DNA of 37,406 nucleotides from CAZOKO01 sp964580455 (lineage in GTDB: Bacteria > Desulfobacterota > WTBG01): assembly GCA_964580455.1 (NCBI GenBank), contig CAZOKO010000012.1, positions 1 through 37,406 of the forward strand, written 5' to 3'. The position numbers and the translations under genes are program-made. Under the pieces are notes generated by a model. It did not search any database. It was not told the origin of the DNA and saw nothing but the letters and a program-made list of their open reading frames with translations. Below are positions 15,360-23,715 of this stretch, in pieces; within the stretch, counting starts at the first letter, position 1, and the number at the start of each line of letters is the position of its first letter.

Positions 15360-16910
15360 ATGAGTCAAGATAAACACGGTACTATTAAGCAGGCACTGGC
15401 AGATCTTTTAGGGACAGAAAATGTTTCTGATGATAAAGCTGTCCTTGAAGCTTACACCAGAGATTGGCTTCCACCTGGAGTTCTGGAACACTTCCCTCCT
15501 GAATTCGTGGCTTTGCCAGGAAACACCCGGGAAGTTCAGTCAATCTATAAATTAGCCAATCGATTTAAATTCCATTGTATTCCAGTGGGCTCAAACCTTT
15601 GGTCAGTTGCCACTAAAGCAACTCGTCCTTTTACGGTTCTCCTGGACCCAAAGCGACTGAACCACATCGTCAAAATAGATGAAAAGAATATGTATGCCAT
15701 TATCGAACCTTACGTATCCAATGCTCAGGTATCTGCCGAAGCCATGAAACGTGGTTTAGTATGCGGGTGTCCTGAGGCAGGAGGCCAGGCCTCCCAACTG
15801 GCAGGTCATACCTTTCAGGGATTCTGGGGGATTGGATACCGGACCGGTATGGGGTATCGAAATATCCTGGGTTTTGAATGGGTTCTCCCCAATGGTGAAT
15901 TGTTGAGAATCGGTTCTTTAAGTCAGCCTAATGCTGGTTTATCATGGGGCGAAGGTCCCGGACCAGATCTTCGCGGAATGTTGAGAGGATATCTGGGAGC
16001 TATGGGAGGACTTGGGATGGTTACTCGAATGGCTGTTAAACTGCATCCCTGGCCAGGTCCTAAAACTTTTCCCTGTGAAGGAATGGTTCCTAACCAGAAA
16101 TCGGTACTACCCCTTAAGAAATTTGAGTGGGTTCTGTTTAAATATCCCACCTTGAAGGATTGCGTAAAGGTTATGTATGAAATTGGGAAGAGTGAAATAG
16201 GGGGCAACCTGGAAAAGTGGCCAACTTCGTATCTCTGCTGGTGGTGGGCAAAGTCGTGCGAAGAATACTGGGAAACCTGGAAATCAGGCTATTTCCAGAA
16301 AAATATGAAAAACATGGTATCGATTTGCCTCTGGGGTTTCACCTCAGAAAAACAGCTTCAATATGAAAAAAGAGTTCTTGAAGATATAATTGAGGAGTCT
16401 GGGGGAGAACTCATTCCCCGGGAATATTACGATAAGTGGGTTCCCTATGCTGCCAACAACTGGATTCGTGATACCAACGGTCCCCGGATGATGCTTCCAT
16501 CAGGAGGGTTTGGACTTTTTTCAGTGGGACCAGATACCCTGCAATTCGCCATGGAATCGGTTAAACGAGGCCATGTCTTTATGGAAAAATACAGCCCACC
16601 GGTGCTGGATTGTGACTACTCTGACTGGATTGCATCCCATGAATTTTCTCATTTCGGTATTGGAGAAACTGATTTTCCTTTTGAGAAATCAGTTGAGCAA
16701 TCTCAGGATCTGATGCAGGCTATGATGGCTTTTGTAAAGTGGGATATAGAGAATAAAACTGATGATGGTGTAGGACCTGCCATGGGAGGTCCTTACCATG
16801 CTATGGCCGGACCAGCATATTACAACTATGATAAAATTTTGGTTGGAATCAAAAAGACCCTTGATCCCAATAACGTTGCCAATCCACCTCATATAATTCC
16901 AACAGAATAA
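15360..16910 (+). CDS. FAD-linked oxidase (VAO / 4-cresol dehydrogenase-like)
   Basis: This 516-residue protein has the two-part FAD-binding fold of the vanillyl-alcohol oxidase family. An N-terminal PCMH-type region contains PEFVALPGNTREVQSIYKLA, PVGSNLWSVATKA and GCPEAGGQASQLAGHTFQG. The GAMGGLGMVTRMAVKLHPWPG segment closes the FAD domain. The C-terminus ends LDPNNVANPPHIIP, like the LDPNNILNPG end of VAO-type enzymes. The substrate is unknown. The ATG at 15360 is 8 nt after GGAGG (15347-15351), so the in-frame TTG at 15342 is rejected. A second flavoprotein gene starts 22 bp downstream, so the two are probably co-transcribed and may act in sequence. Confidence 0.88.
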   Translation: MSQDKHGTIKQALADLLGTENVSDDKAVLEAYTRDWLPPGVLEHFPPEFVALPGNTREVQSIYKLANRFKFHCIPVGSNLWSVATKATRPFTVLLDPKRLNHIVKIDEKNMYAIIEPYVSNAQVSAEAMKRGLVCGCPEAGGQASQLAGHTFQGFWGIGYRTGMGYRNILGFEWVLPNGELLRIGSLSQPNAGLSWGEGPGPDLRGMLRGYLGAMGGLGMVTRMAVKLHPWPGPKTFPCEGMVPNQKSVLPLKKFEWVLFKYPTLKDCVKVMYEIGKSEIGGNLEKWPTSYLCWWWAKSCEEYWETWKSGYFQKNMKNMVSICLWGFTSEKQLQYEKRVLEDIIEESGGELIPREYYDKWVPYAANNWIRDTNGPRMMLPSGGFGLFSVGPDTLQFAMESVKRGHVFMEKYSPPVLDCDYSDWIASHEFSHFGIGETDFPFEKSVEQSQDLMQAMMAFVKWDIENKTDDGVGPAMGGPYHAMAGPAYYNYDKILVGIKKTLDPNNVANPPHIIPTE

Positions 16911-16932
16911 GCGGAATAGAAAGGAAGTTTCA

Positions 16933-18258
16933 ATGACTAAAAGATATGATCTCATTGTTGTTGGAGCGGGGCCTGCCGGTCTTACGGCAGCCAAAGCTGC
17001 AAGGGAATGCGGGCTGGAAGTTGCACTCCTTGAAAGAAAAACAGATATTACCAATCTTCATCGATGTTGTGGTCAGTCCCTGGTTTCTATGAATGACTAT
17101 TATTTTGGTGACATATTTCATTTCAACAAAACAGGGAAAAGGATGTGCTTTCCTGTCAATAGATTCTCTCTTAAATACGATGGGCCTTCTAGTAATATAT
17201 ATTCCTGGCATTTTTATTCGCCAGATGGTCATATAGTTAAACTGGGAGACGCAAAGGCATTGAAGAAGCTGGGAGATAACGGCCGGATTGCAATAATTCA
17301 TGATAAAGAAGTTTTTTTTCGTTGTCTTCTTGAAGAAATCGAGGAGATGGGAGTAGAAGTATTTCCGGGGACAAATGTTACTGATGTTACAAAAACCGGT
17401 GAGGATGTAATAGTAAACGGCGGCGGTAAAAATTTTGAGGCAACCTATGTTATTGCAGCAGATGGAACTAATTCTCTGATAGCAGAAAAAATGGGATTTA
17501 ACAAGGCAAGGAACTTTTTCTGTAAGATCTCCTCTAAATCACACTATTTACGTGGTGCAAAGATTCCTGATCTTGAGGTCGCTATATCCTGTCCGGATTA
17601 TGTTAAAGGAATACCTGCCTTCATGGTAGTTTTCCCCTGGATCAATGAAGACGAAATTAATGCTATCTTTCTCACCCTTGATCCTCATCTCAGTTTAGAT
17701 GAGGTAATTGACTACTTCATGAATAAACATCCAATTTACTCCGAATGGTTTAAAGGCTCGGAAGAAACGAGAATGTTTACTTCCGTAGAATCTATTTACT
17801 CTCCTATTATAGAGCCGTATCGGGATAATGTTTTGATTGTTGGTGATGCCGGGGGAACACAGGAGGTGGAAAACACCGGTGCCATGATCAGTGGCTGGAG
17901 GGCAGGTAATGCTGTTGCCACTTCTATCATTGAGAGCAAGGTCGGTCTAAAAGCAGAAGGTATCTCTCACTATTTAAGATGGTGGAAAGAAACCTACATT
18001 GATAAGTATAGCCATGAAGATTATGTTAAGAATTTTACCTTTTCTTATATTCTGTCCGGAGACGACTTAAACTATCTATTTAGCCTGATTAAAGAACCTC
18101 TGGCACCTTGCTTCAATCCTTACGAAGCCTTGGATATTATCGGCCAGGCTATCCAGCAAGCGGCCCCTACCATACAGCAGGAAAGACCTGATATCCTTAC
18201 CAGATTAGCAAAAATGGCAGCTCCTCTAAAAGAGGTACTAACGTTTATTCGTAAGTAG
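16933..18258 (+). CDS. FAD-dependent oxidoreductase, geranylgeranyl reductase-like
   Basis: The dinucleotide-binding start YDLIVVGAGPAGLTAAKAA is followed by LLERKTDI, the AADGTNS motif and GDAGG (FAD ribityl contact, about 310). This is the pattern of the geranylgeranyl reductase/FixC/PHBH superfamily. The C-terminal half contains PEGIPAFMVVF-like strands and a helical tail. Members reduce isoprenoid chains or oxidise/hydroxylate small molecules, and the present substrate is not evident. The start follows AAGGAAG with normal spacing. It lies directly behind the FAD-linked oxidase gene, which suggests a shared substrate pathway or electron transfer between them. Confidence 0.85.
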   Translation: MTKRYDLIVVGAGPAGLTAAKAARECGLEVALLERKTDITNLHRCCGQSLVSMNDYYFGDIFHFNKTGKRMCFPVNRFSLKYDGPSSNIYSWHFYSPDGHIVKLGDAKALKKLGDNGRIAIIHDKEVFFRCLLEEIEEMGVEVFPGTNVTDVTKTGEDVIVNGGGKNFEATYVIAADGTNSLIAEKMGFNKARNFFCKISSKSHYLRGAKIPDLEVAISCPDYVKGIPAFMVVFPWINEDEINAIFLTLDPHLSLDEVIDYFMNKHPIYSEWFKGSEETRMFTSVESIYSPIIEPYRDNVLIVGDAGGTQEVENTGAMISGWRAGNAVATSIIESKVGLKAEGISHYLRWWKETYIDKYSHEDYVKNFTFSYILSGDDLNYLFSLIKEPLAPCFNPYEALDIIGQAIQQAAPTIQQERPDILTRLAKMAAPLKEVLTFIRK

Positions 18259-18376
18259 AGCGGTTTTATAATCATCTTTACATTGGCTATCTGCTCTACC
18301 CTTACCCTCCCAAACACTCTCCCTTTATAAAAGGAAATGAAACTTTCAGGAACTTAACGGAGGAGGGGAAAAGACA

Positions 18377-19168
18377 ATGTTAACTGGAATCAAGCAAAGG
18401 ATTAATTTTTATTTCGAAGATTTGAGCACACCTATGGGAAGAATCTTCGATCTCGTGGTTATTGCGCTCATCTTCCTGGTATGTGCCGCATTTGTAGTGG
18501 AGACTTATGACATCCCGGAGGGTACAAGGAAGGCAATAAAATTTCTAGAAACGATCATCATCACTATCTTCATTATAGAGTACCTCCTCCGTTTCTGGGT
18601 AGCTAAGAGAAAGCTTACGTACCTTTTTAATATCTATTCACTGATTGATCTGGCAGCTATCCTGCCTGTCTTCTTTGCACAACAGCACTTTCAATTAATA
18701 AGAGTTTTTCGAGCACTCCGTATCATGCGCCTGATACGATTTCTGGAAAATCAACACTTTTTCTTTGGCAGTATAAAACCTGTTCATCTCATTATTTTCC
18801 GCATTATCTACATTATGCTTGCAATTGTTTTTGTCTCTTCCGGACTCATTTTTTATACCGAGCACGAAATCAACCCGGAAAAATTTAGAACTTTTTTTGA
18901 CGCTGTCTATTTCTCAGTAGTAACCTTAACAACCGTTGGTTTTGGCGACATCACTCCCTTATCAAACTACGGACGGGCTATCACCATTTTAATCATTATA
19001 AGCGGTATAGTATTCATCCCCTGGCAGGTGAGAAATCTTATTGCCCATTTTATATTTTCTATCAATAAAGTTTCTCTCATATGCAAGGAATGCGGTCTGG
19101 AATATCACGACAGAGATGCCATACACTGTAAACGCTGCGGAAGCAAGATCTATCATAAACAGGGTTGA
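18377..19168 (+). CDS. Voltage-gated-type K+ channel with C-terminal zinc ribbon
   Basis: Six membrane segments carry an S4-like helix with arginines at every third position (R109, R112, R115, R118, R121) and a pore with the selectivity filter TVGFGD (186-191). The short cytoplasmic tail is a zinc ribbon with C236-x2-C239 and C251-x2-C254. Bacterial Kv-type channels usually end in an RCK, cNMP-binding or coiled-coil domain, so a metal-binding tail is unusual. It might link gating to metal or redox state (inference). GGAGGAGGGG (18359-18368) precedes the ATG. The gene is convergent with the DUF362 gene. Confidence 0.9.
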   Translation: MLTGIKQRINFYFEDLSTPMGRIFDLVVIALIFLVCAAFVVETYDIPEGTRKAIKFLETIIITIFIIEYLLRFWVAKRKLTYLFNIYSLIDLAAILPVFFAQQHFQLIRVFRALRIMRLIRFLENQHFFFGSIKPVHLIIFRIIYIMLAIVFVSSGLIFYTEHEINPEKFRTFFDAVYFSVVTLTTVGFGDITPLSNYGRAITILIIISGIVFIPWQVRNLIAHFIFSINKVSLICKECGLEYHDRDAIHCKRCGSKIYHKQG

Positions 19169-19207
19169 GGCAGATGAGATTAACGAGATCCCACTCAACC
19201 ATCTCAT
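19163..19207. terminator. Interlocked inverted repeats between convergent genes
   Basis: GGTTGAG (19163-19169) pairs with CTCAACC (19194-19200), and ATGAGAT (19174-19180) pairs with ATCTCAT (19201-19207). The pairs cross each other, so two 7-bp hairpins are possible but probably not both at once. The site covers the K+ channel stop codon and ends 12 bp from the DUF362 stop. A bidirectional termination or mRNA 3'-end role is plausible. Confidence 0.35.
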
Positions 19208-19218
19208 TAATAAGGGTT

Positions 19219-20061
19219 CTATAGGTACTCGAAGTTTTTGGTCTTAACCTCAATCTTATTTGGATCATTAACTCCTATATTCTGTGCTGCTGCCAGTTCG
19301 ATATAACTGACCTGGGAGGGATTCCTCCCCAGTAGTCTGGTGCATACCACATCTGTTGCTACAGGATCATATCCCGCAACAACGATATCCATCTTATCAG
19401 GTGGACAACCAACCCATACTCCATATTTAAACCCACCGTGCTTAACCGCATAAATCCCATCAACCAGACAGAGACTGGAAGGTATAACTTTATTTATATC
19501 AACGATATTTTTATCTAACCCCGCATGTAGCAACGCCTTCTCCTGCTCATAAATAGCACCATACATATTTTTCATGCTGAAGGTTACACCCGTCCAGGGA
19601 TGTGTTTTGAGGGCAGCCACGTTGATGATAGCACTTTCTGTAAGCAGGCGAGATACCCGTACGGTTTTTAGAGAGAGAGGTTGAGGAACTGTAAGATCAA
19701 GATAAGGACCTTTGCTTAAGTTAACCACCTGTGCTCCATATCGTCTGGCTACTTCATGAATGTTGAGGGCGGAAAAAACCTGATCTGCCCAGTTAAAACT
19801 TCCATCTGCCTCCCCTATAAATATTTTCTTTTTAAATGCTGATAAAATTTCAAGCAGTGACTCCAGAACAGCAACGCTGGTGTGTGAACCCCTCTCACCC
19901 GGGACACCACCACAAAAATTGGGTTTGACCAAAATAGAAGGATAGTCAGACACAGCCCTTTCAAGCCCTCCCACAAGGTTCAGCGCATCTCCAACTGCCC
20001 TGGATACATCACTCGATTTAACAATAACTACCCTGGCTTTTTTGGTATTCTCTGACATCAT
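19219..20061 (-). CDS. DUF362 family protein
   Basis: The 280-residue protein matches DUF362: ILVKPNFCGGVPGERGSHTS near residue 45, GEADGS, INVAALKTHPWTGVTFSMKNMYGA in the middle, and YDPVATDVVCTRLLG near the end. DUF362 proteins are widespread in anaerobes, often beside or fused to 4Fe-4S ferredoxin domains. Their reaction is unproven. This one has no ferredoxin domain, but two ferredoxin-type genes lie upstream in the same direction, so they may be its partners. Two adjacent ATG codons could start it. Confidence 0.88.
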   Translation of the reverse strand: MMSENTKKARVVIVKSSDVSRAVGDALNLVGGLERAVSDYPSILVKPNFCGGVPGERGSHTSVAVLESLLEILSAFKKKIFIGEADGSFNWADQVFSALNIHEVARRYGAQVVNLSKGPYLDLTVPQPLSLKTVRVSRLLTESAIINVAALKTHPWTGVTFSMKNMYGAIYEQEKALLHAGLDKNIVDINKVIPSSLCLVDGIYAVKHGGFKYGVWVGCPPDKMDIVVAGYDPVATDVVCTRLLGRNPSQVSYIELAAAQNIGVNDPNKIEVKTKNFEYL

Positions 20062-20100
20062 AGTTCACTCATGTTCACTATCATTTTTTAAAAATCTCCC

Positions 20101-20997
20101 CTACCCCCCATTTTTCAAAGGGGGGGGCATTGAAGGTTGCCTTTGGGGGACAATATCCCCCAATTCTTCTATAACATATCTATAAGCTGCTTCAAAGGCT
20201 TCTTTTCCTGCCTTCAAACTGTTAGGGGTCACCTGGGGAAGAGAGGGTTTTAGCTCTATTACTTTTATCCCCTGCTGCTGAATAAGTTTTATCTGGGCAA
20301 GGTAGTTCTCATGACGTGCTATGTTCATGGATAAGGTATAGGCCTTTTGTGGGGAAAAGCTTTTTGATAAAAATACATCGTTTTTCTCCTTAAGGTTAAG
20401 GGAATGGATATAGTGGATTATAATCACTTCAGGGTTTGCTCTCCTGGCTAATTCTTCAACGGGTGCCTTATCAACCAGGCCTCCATCTAAAAAGAGATTT
20501 TCCTTTATCTTCTTTATCTTAAATATCCAGGGGATAGTTCCTGATGCCTGTACTGCATCTGCTATACTACCTGAGGTAAATACCTCCTTTCTTTTCCTGG
20601 TAAGATCGCTGGCGACAATCACGCAAGGAGTGCTTAGCTCTTCAAAGCTCTTAACAGGCAACCTGTCTGTAAGTAACTGTTTAAACCTTTCTCCTTCAAG
20701 ATAACCTGACCACCCCTTAAACAGTTTTAAAGCTGCTAATGCAGTCTTATACCAGGGCTCAGGGTCCCAGAAATCTTCTTTCTTTAAAGCAAACAGAAGA
20801 TCCCTGATATCTTGAGCATCCATGCCTGCCGCCGCAAAAGCCGCCACAATCGCTCCCGAACTGGTGCCGCCATAGCCCATGGGCTTAATTCCCAGTTTCT
20901 CTACAGCTCTCAAACACCCAGCATGAGCGAAAAAGCCGAAAAACCCTGATGAAAAAACAAGACCTACCCTCTTATTCTTAAGTTCAACTACGTTCAT
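20101..20997 (-). CDS. Patatin-like phospholipase
   Basis: The nucleophile elbow GTSSGAIVAAF carries the serine in GxSxG (about residue 46), and the catalytic aspartate lies in FLDGGLVDKAPV (DGG, about 171). Near the N-terminus the oxyanion-hole glycine motif is replaced by VFSSGFFGFFAHAG, a variant of GGGxRG. The family hydrolyses acyl esters of lipids. There is no signal peptide, so it should act in the cytoplasm or at the inner membrane. The last 9 or so residues (MPPPLKNGG) come from a dispersed C-run repeat. It sits between ferredoxin and DUF362 genes on the same strand. Confidence 0.9.
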   Translation of the reverse strand: MNVVELKNKRVGLVFSSGFFGFFAHAGCLRAVEKLGIKPMGYGGTSSGAIVAAFAAAGMDAQDIRDLLFALKKEDFWDPEPWYKTALAALKLFKGWSGYLEGERFKQLLTDRLPVKSFEELSTPCVIVASDLTRKRKEVFTSGSIADAVQASGTIPWIFKIKKIKENLFLDGGLVDKAPVEELARRANPEVIIIHYIHSLNLKEKNDVFLSKSFSPQKAYTLSMNIARHENYLAQIKLIQQQGIKVIELKPSLPQVTPNSLKAGKEAFEAAYRYVIEELGDIVPQRQPSMPPPLKNGG

Positions 20998-21032
20998 TAT
21001 GAAAGAAAAAATTGTGTAAATTTAGAAAATAT

Positions 21033-21260
21033 CTAAACTTTTACACTAATAGCTTTGGTTGGGCAAAAGTTTTCGCATGCCATACACTGTGAGCATTCAG
21101 AAACGAAGACCGGGGTGATAACCCAATCAGCTGCCCTGGTGGTAGGAGTACGTCGCTTTCGGGGATGGGTTAAGAAAACACCAGACTGGCACTGCTCAAG
21201 ACATCTCCTGCATTCAAGCGGGTCCGTGCATCTCTTTCGGTCGATAGTAATTTTTGGCAT
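21033..21260 (-). CDS. 2[4Fe-4S] ferredoxin-like protein
   Basis: This 75-residue protein has two cysteine groups: C11-x5-C17-x2-C20-x3-C24 and the canonical C56-x2-C59-x2-C62-x3-C66-P. They should hold two 4Fe-4S clusters, the first with unusual spacing. A basic insertion (HPRKRRTPTTR) lies between them. The ATG begins 1 nt after the stop of the upstream ferredoxin-type gene, so the two are translationally coupled. A role as electron carrier for the neighbouring oxidoreductase-like proteins is inferred. Confidence 0.9.
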   Translation of the reverse strand: MPKITIDRKRCTDPLECRRCLEQCQSGVFLTHPRKRRTPTTRAADWVITPVFVSECSQCMACENFCPTKAISVKV

Positions 21261-21261
21261 C

Positions 21262-22104
21262 TTACCAGAGCTTGTTTAAAAAAGGGTTTTCTTTGCGGCT
21301 CAAAAGGGTGATCGCTTCTTCAGGGCAGGAGATTCGGCAAATACCACAGCCGTAACACCTGGCAATATCAACTGAACAGCGTTTTTGATCCAGAGAATAA
21401 CGGATAGCACCAAAATTACACTGCTTAAGACAGTTCTTACAGCCCGTGCACTTATCCCAGTCAATTACGGCATAATATTCTGCCCTGAACATTACCTTTG
21501 CTCCCAGGCTCATTTCAGTACGAAAAGCCATGCAATCCTGCCTGTCACAATTGCAAAGGGCTGCTATAAAAGGCGTATTAAATGTCCAGATGGTGTGGAC
21601 TGCACCCTTTTTTTCGAAATCGCTCAGGATTCCCAGAGCCTTTTCCCGATCAAGCTTTTCTGCCTGTCTCACCTCAGGCCCTGTTGAATAATCAGGCCAG
21701 AACCCGTCAAGCGGGTATCCAAAAAGGCTATCGGGCTCTACACTGAATCCAAAGCAGGCACTCACATCATTACCTTTAGTGGCTTTGCGGCAAGCGCAGG
21801 TAACTCTGACGATGGTATTAGTAATTTCAAAAATCTTTTTTGCATCCTCCAAAGGAACAACCTGACCAAAGTGTTCTTTCTTAAGTTTCCTAGTCAGAAA
21901 TCCTTTTGCCAGCCCATATAAGATTGAAGACTTCTGTCGCAACTTATCCAGGATAGCCAGCTTGGACATATCGCTCTCAACATTAATAAGAAACTTTTCA
22001 ATCCACTTGCGACGGCGAAGATCACTTAGCAGATCGAGCGAATAATTCTTTGCCTCAAGGTACCAGATTTTTCCTTCACCATGTTTAATGCAAAATTCAC
22101 ACAT
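21262..22104 (-). CDS. Iron-sulfur protein with C-terminal 2[4Fe-4S] ferredoxin domain
   Basis: The C-terminus carries C219-x2-C222-x2-C225-x3-C229 and C250-x2-C253-x2-C256-x3-C260-P, a classical 2[4Fe-4S] ferredoxin. The first 210 residues have other cysteines in short groups (C2/C5, C103/C105/C117, C184/C186/C191) that could bind another metal site. I do not recognise this N-terminal domain firmly, though similar proteins occur in anaerobes. AAGGAA precedes the ATG. It is the first gene of a minus-strand run that continues with ferredoxin, patatin and DUF362 genes. Confidence 0.85.
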   Translation of the reverse strand: MCEFCIKHGEGKIWYLEAKNYSLDLLSDLRRRKWIEKFLINVESDMSKLAILDKLRQKSSILYGLAKGFLTRKLKKEHFGQVVPLEDAKKIFEITNTIVRVTCACRKATKGNDVSACFGFSVEPDSLFGYPLDGFWPDYSTGPEVRQAEKLDREKALGILSDFEKKGAVHTIWTFNTPFIAALCNCDRQDCMAFRTEMSLGAKVMFRAEYYAVIDWDKCTGCKNCLKQCNFGAIRYSLDQKRCSVDIARCYGCGICRISCPEEAITLLSRKENPFLNKLW

Positions 22105-22189
22105 AATGGTTTCCTTAGAAAAACAAATTGCGGAACTTAACCAAAGTAATCACTTGAAAAACCTAATTCCCCTCAGAAGGGCACGATGC

Positions 22190-22260
22190 TAGTTACTGGA
22201 TACTAGATTCTTGATGTAAAAAATTTTTTATCCAGTATCAAGCATCCAGTATCTCAACAG
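22190..22260. repeat. TATCCAGTATC / TACTGGATACTAG dispersed repeat
   Basis: Tandem units of TACTGGATACTAG and TATCCAGTATCAAGCATCCA occupy the gap between the iron-sulfur gene and the DUF1329 gene (22105-22321). Related units occur near 60-105, 4590-4680 and 24720-24797. Nothing else is seen in the gap. Confidence 0.5.
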
Positions 22261-22321
22261 TTGCTACAGCAAATACTATTACTTCTCTATAGTTGAATGG
22301 CTTTAACAAAGTTATCGTTAT

Positions 22322-23587
22322 CTACTTCCACAACCAGCGATGTCTTTTCTCCTTCGCAATCTTCGCTTTCAAATCATCTGGAATAACTACCTTTCGATAT
22401 TCAGGAAACTTCTCCGGCCAGAGAGGGGGTTTGGAGGGCATCTCTTCCGCATGCTTTAAGCGAGGAACGTTATCAAGATCCTCTCTCCAGAACCTCTGGT
22501 TCTTCATATATCTCACAGTAAAGATATCATCAGGGCAGTCAATATTAAACTTGGAAGGGGGGTTAATGCGTGCCCAGGTCTCATGATCAATATCCAAATC
22601 CCAGACATACCATTCCATCCTTATGAGTTGATCTCTATTGTCTCTTGGCTGTTTGGACATTTTATCCCAGTTATCGTAACACTTATGATGGATCTTAAAG
22701 AGGTTCCCTTTTTTATCCCACTGTTCCATCCTCACTAGGGCAAAGGTATGCATATCATACCAGGTCACCCATTGGGAGAGATAATAGTCTTTCCTTTCGG
22801 CCCAGAGCGTACCCGGTTTCGAAAGTACCACATAACATTCTACCCCACCCTCCTTGGTATAAGGACCATCTTCACCCATAAATCTCCCTCTGCCGTTACC
22901 TTTATAAAGGGTATCTATACCAATAACTTTATGGCTGTGTTCCCAGGTATCTCTCATCATATTATCATCATAGGTGAAATCCGCCTCCAGGATGTTGTCT
23001 TCACCTTCTGCCCCCATTACACGTCTGACTCTCCTGAGAGAAGTATAGTAGATCCATCTCTCTTGCTCCTCGTGGGAGTTTGGATCATCTTTAATATCCC
23101 ACATGAGCAATCCTCTTCCTCTTTCTTCTGGAGGAAAGTCATAGAGGAGTAAATGCTTAACTTCTACATCACCCGGTTTTATTTTATAGAGTTTTTCAGC
23201 AAAACCATCGTAGTAAAATTTCGTCTTAAACATATAGGTTAGTTGCAGCATATGTCCTCTTTTATTTATGGAAGCAACTTGAGCAGCTTCATCCTTACAC
23301 TGTCTCCCCGGAAAGAGGATATCCTCTCCCAGAAAGGTTATCTCTTCTCCGCTGAAAGGCGGTTCAAAAGGATAAATCTCTTCCGGCAGATAGTTGAATT
23401 CTTTATGACGTGGTATTTCATAAGACCATCGAGTGTCAATCTTCCACTTCTTTAATTCCTCTTTGCTCATCTCATCCACTGCTTTCCAGGTTTTCTTCCC
23501 TGCCGCTATGGACATGGCAGAATAAAAGAGTGAAACTATCGCCAGCAAAAGAGCGATTGATACTATTTTAAAAGTTTTTCTCATCAT
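22322..23587 (-). CDS. DUF1329 family periplasmic protein (LolB-like)
   Basis: The mature protein has DUF1329 features: TWKAVDEMSKEELKKW after the signal peptide, a long beta-rich region (LQLTYMFKTKFYYDGFAEK) and YEWYVWDLDIDHETWARINPP near the end. DUF1329 has a LolA/LolB-like lipid-binding fold and usually accompanies DUF1302 porins and RND pumps, so a role in carrying a lipid to the outer membrane is likely. The start is ATG 23587, 7 nt after AGGAGG, giving a signal peptide MMRKTFKIVSIALLL...SIAA. An upstream in-frame extension is encoded by a repeat and is rejected. Last gene of the export cluster. Confidence 0.88.
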   Translation of the reverse strand: MMRKTFKIVSIALLLAIVSLFYSAMSIAAGKKTWKAVDEMSKEELKKWKIDTRWSYEIPRHKEFNYLPEEIYPFEPPFSGEEITFLGEDILFPGRQCKDEAAQVASINKRGHMLQLTYMFKTKFYYDGFAEKLYKIKPGDVEVKHLLLYDFPPEERGRGLLMWDIKDDPNSHEEQERWIYYTSLRRVRRVMGAEGEDNILEADFTYDDNMMRDTWEHSHKVIGIDTLYKGNGRGRFMGEDGPYTKEGGVECYVVLSKPGTLWAERKDYYLSQWVTWYDMHTFALVRMEQWDKKGNLFKIHHKCYDNWDKMSKQPRDNRDQLIRMEWYVWDLDIDHETWARINPPSKFNIDCPDDIFTVRYMKNQRFWREDLDNVPRLKHAEEMPSKPPLWPEKFPEYRKVVIPDDLKAKIAKEKRHRWLWK

Positions 23588-23653
23588 GATCATTCCTCCT
23601 TTTAGATTATTAATCAGAACATCAAATTGCTTCCATTCTTCCTCTTTAGTAAA

Positions 23654-23695
23654 AATCCCCCTAAATCCCCCTTTACCAAAGGGGAACTTTCCATA
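23654..23695. repeat. AATCCCCCTAAATCCCCC palindromic repeat
   Basis: CCCCTTT-ACC-AAAGGGG forms a hairpin in the 128-bp gap between the YCF48-like and DUF1329 genes. It belongs to the same dispersed family as 15193-15232. Confidence 0.55.
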
Positions 23696-23715
23696 GTAAA
23701 AAAGACTAAGTAAAA

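Noticed and set aside
19163..19207. True H-type pseudoknot
   Set aside because: A 4-nt loop would have to span both stacked stems, so both pairings together are unlikely.
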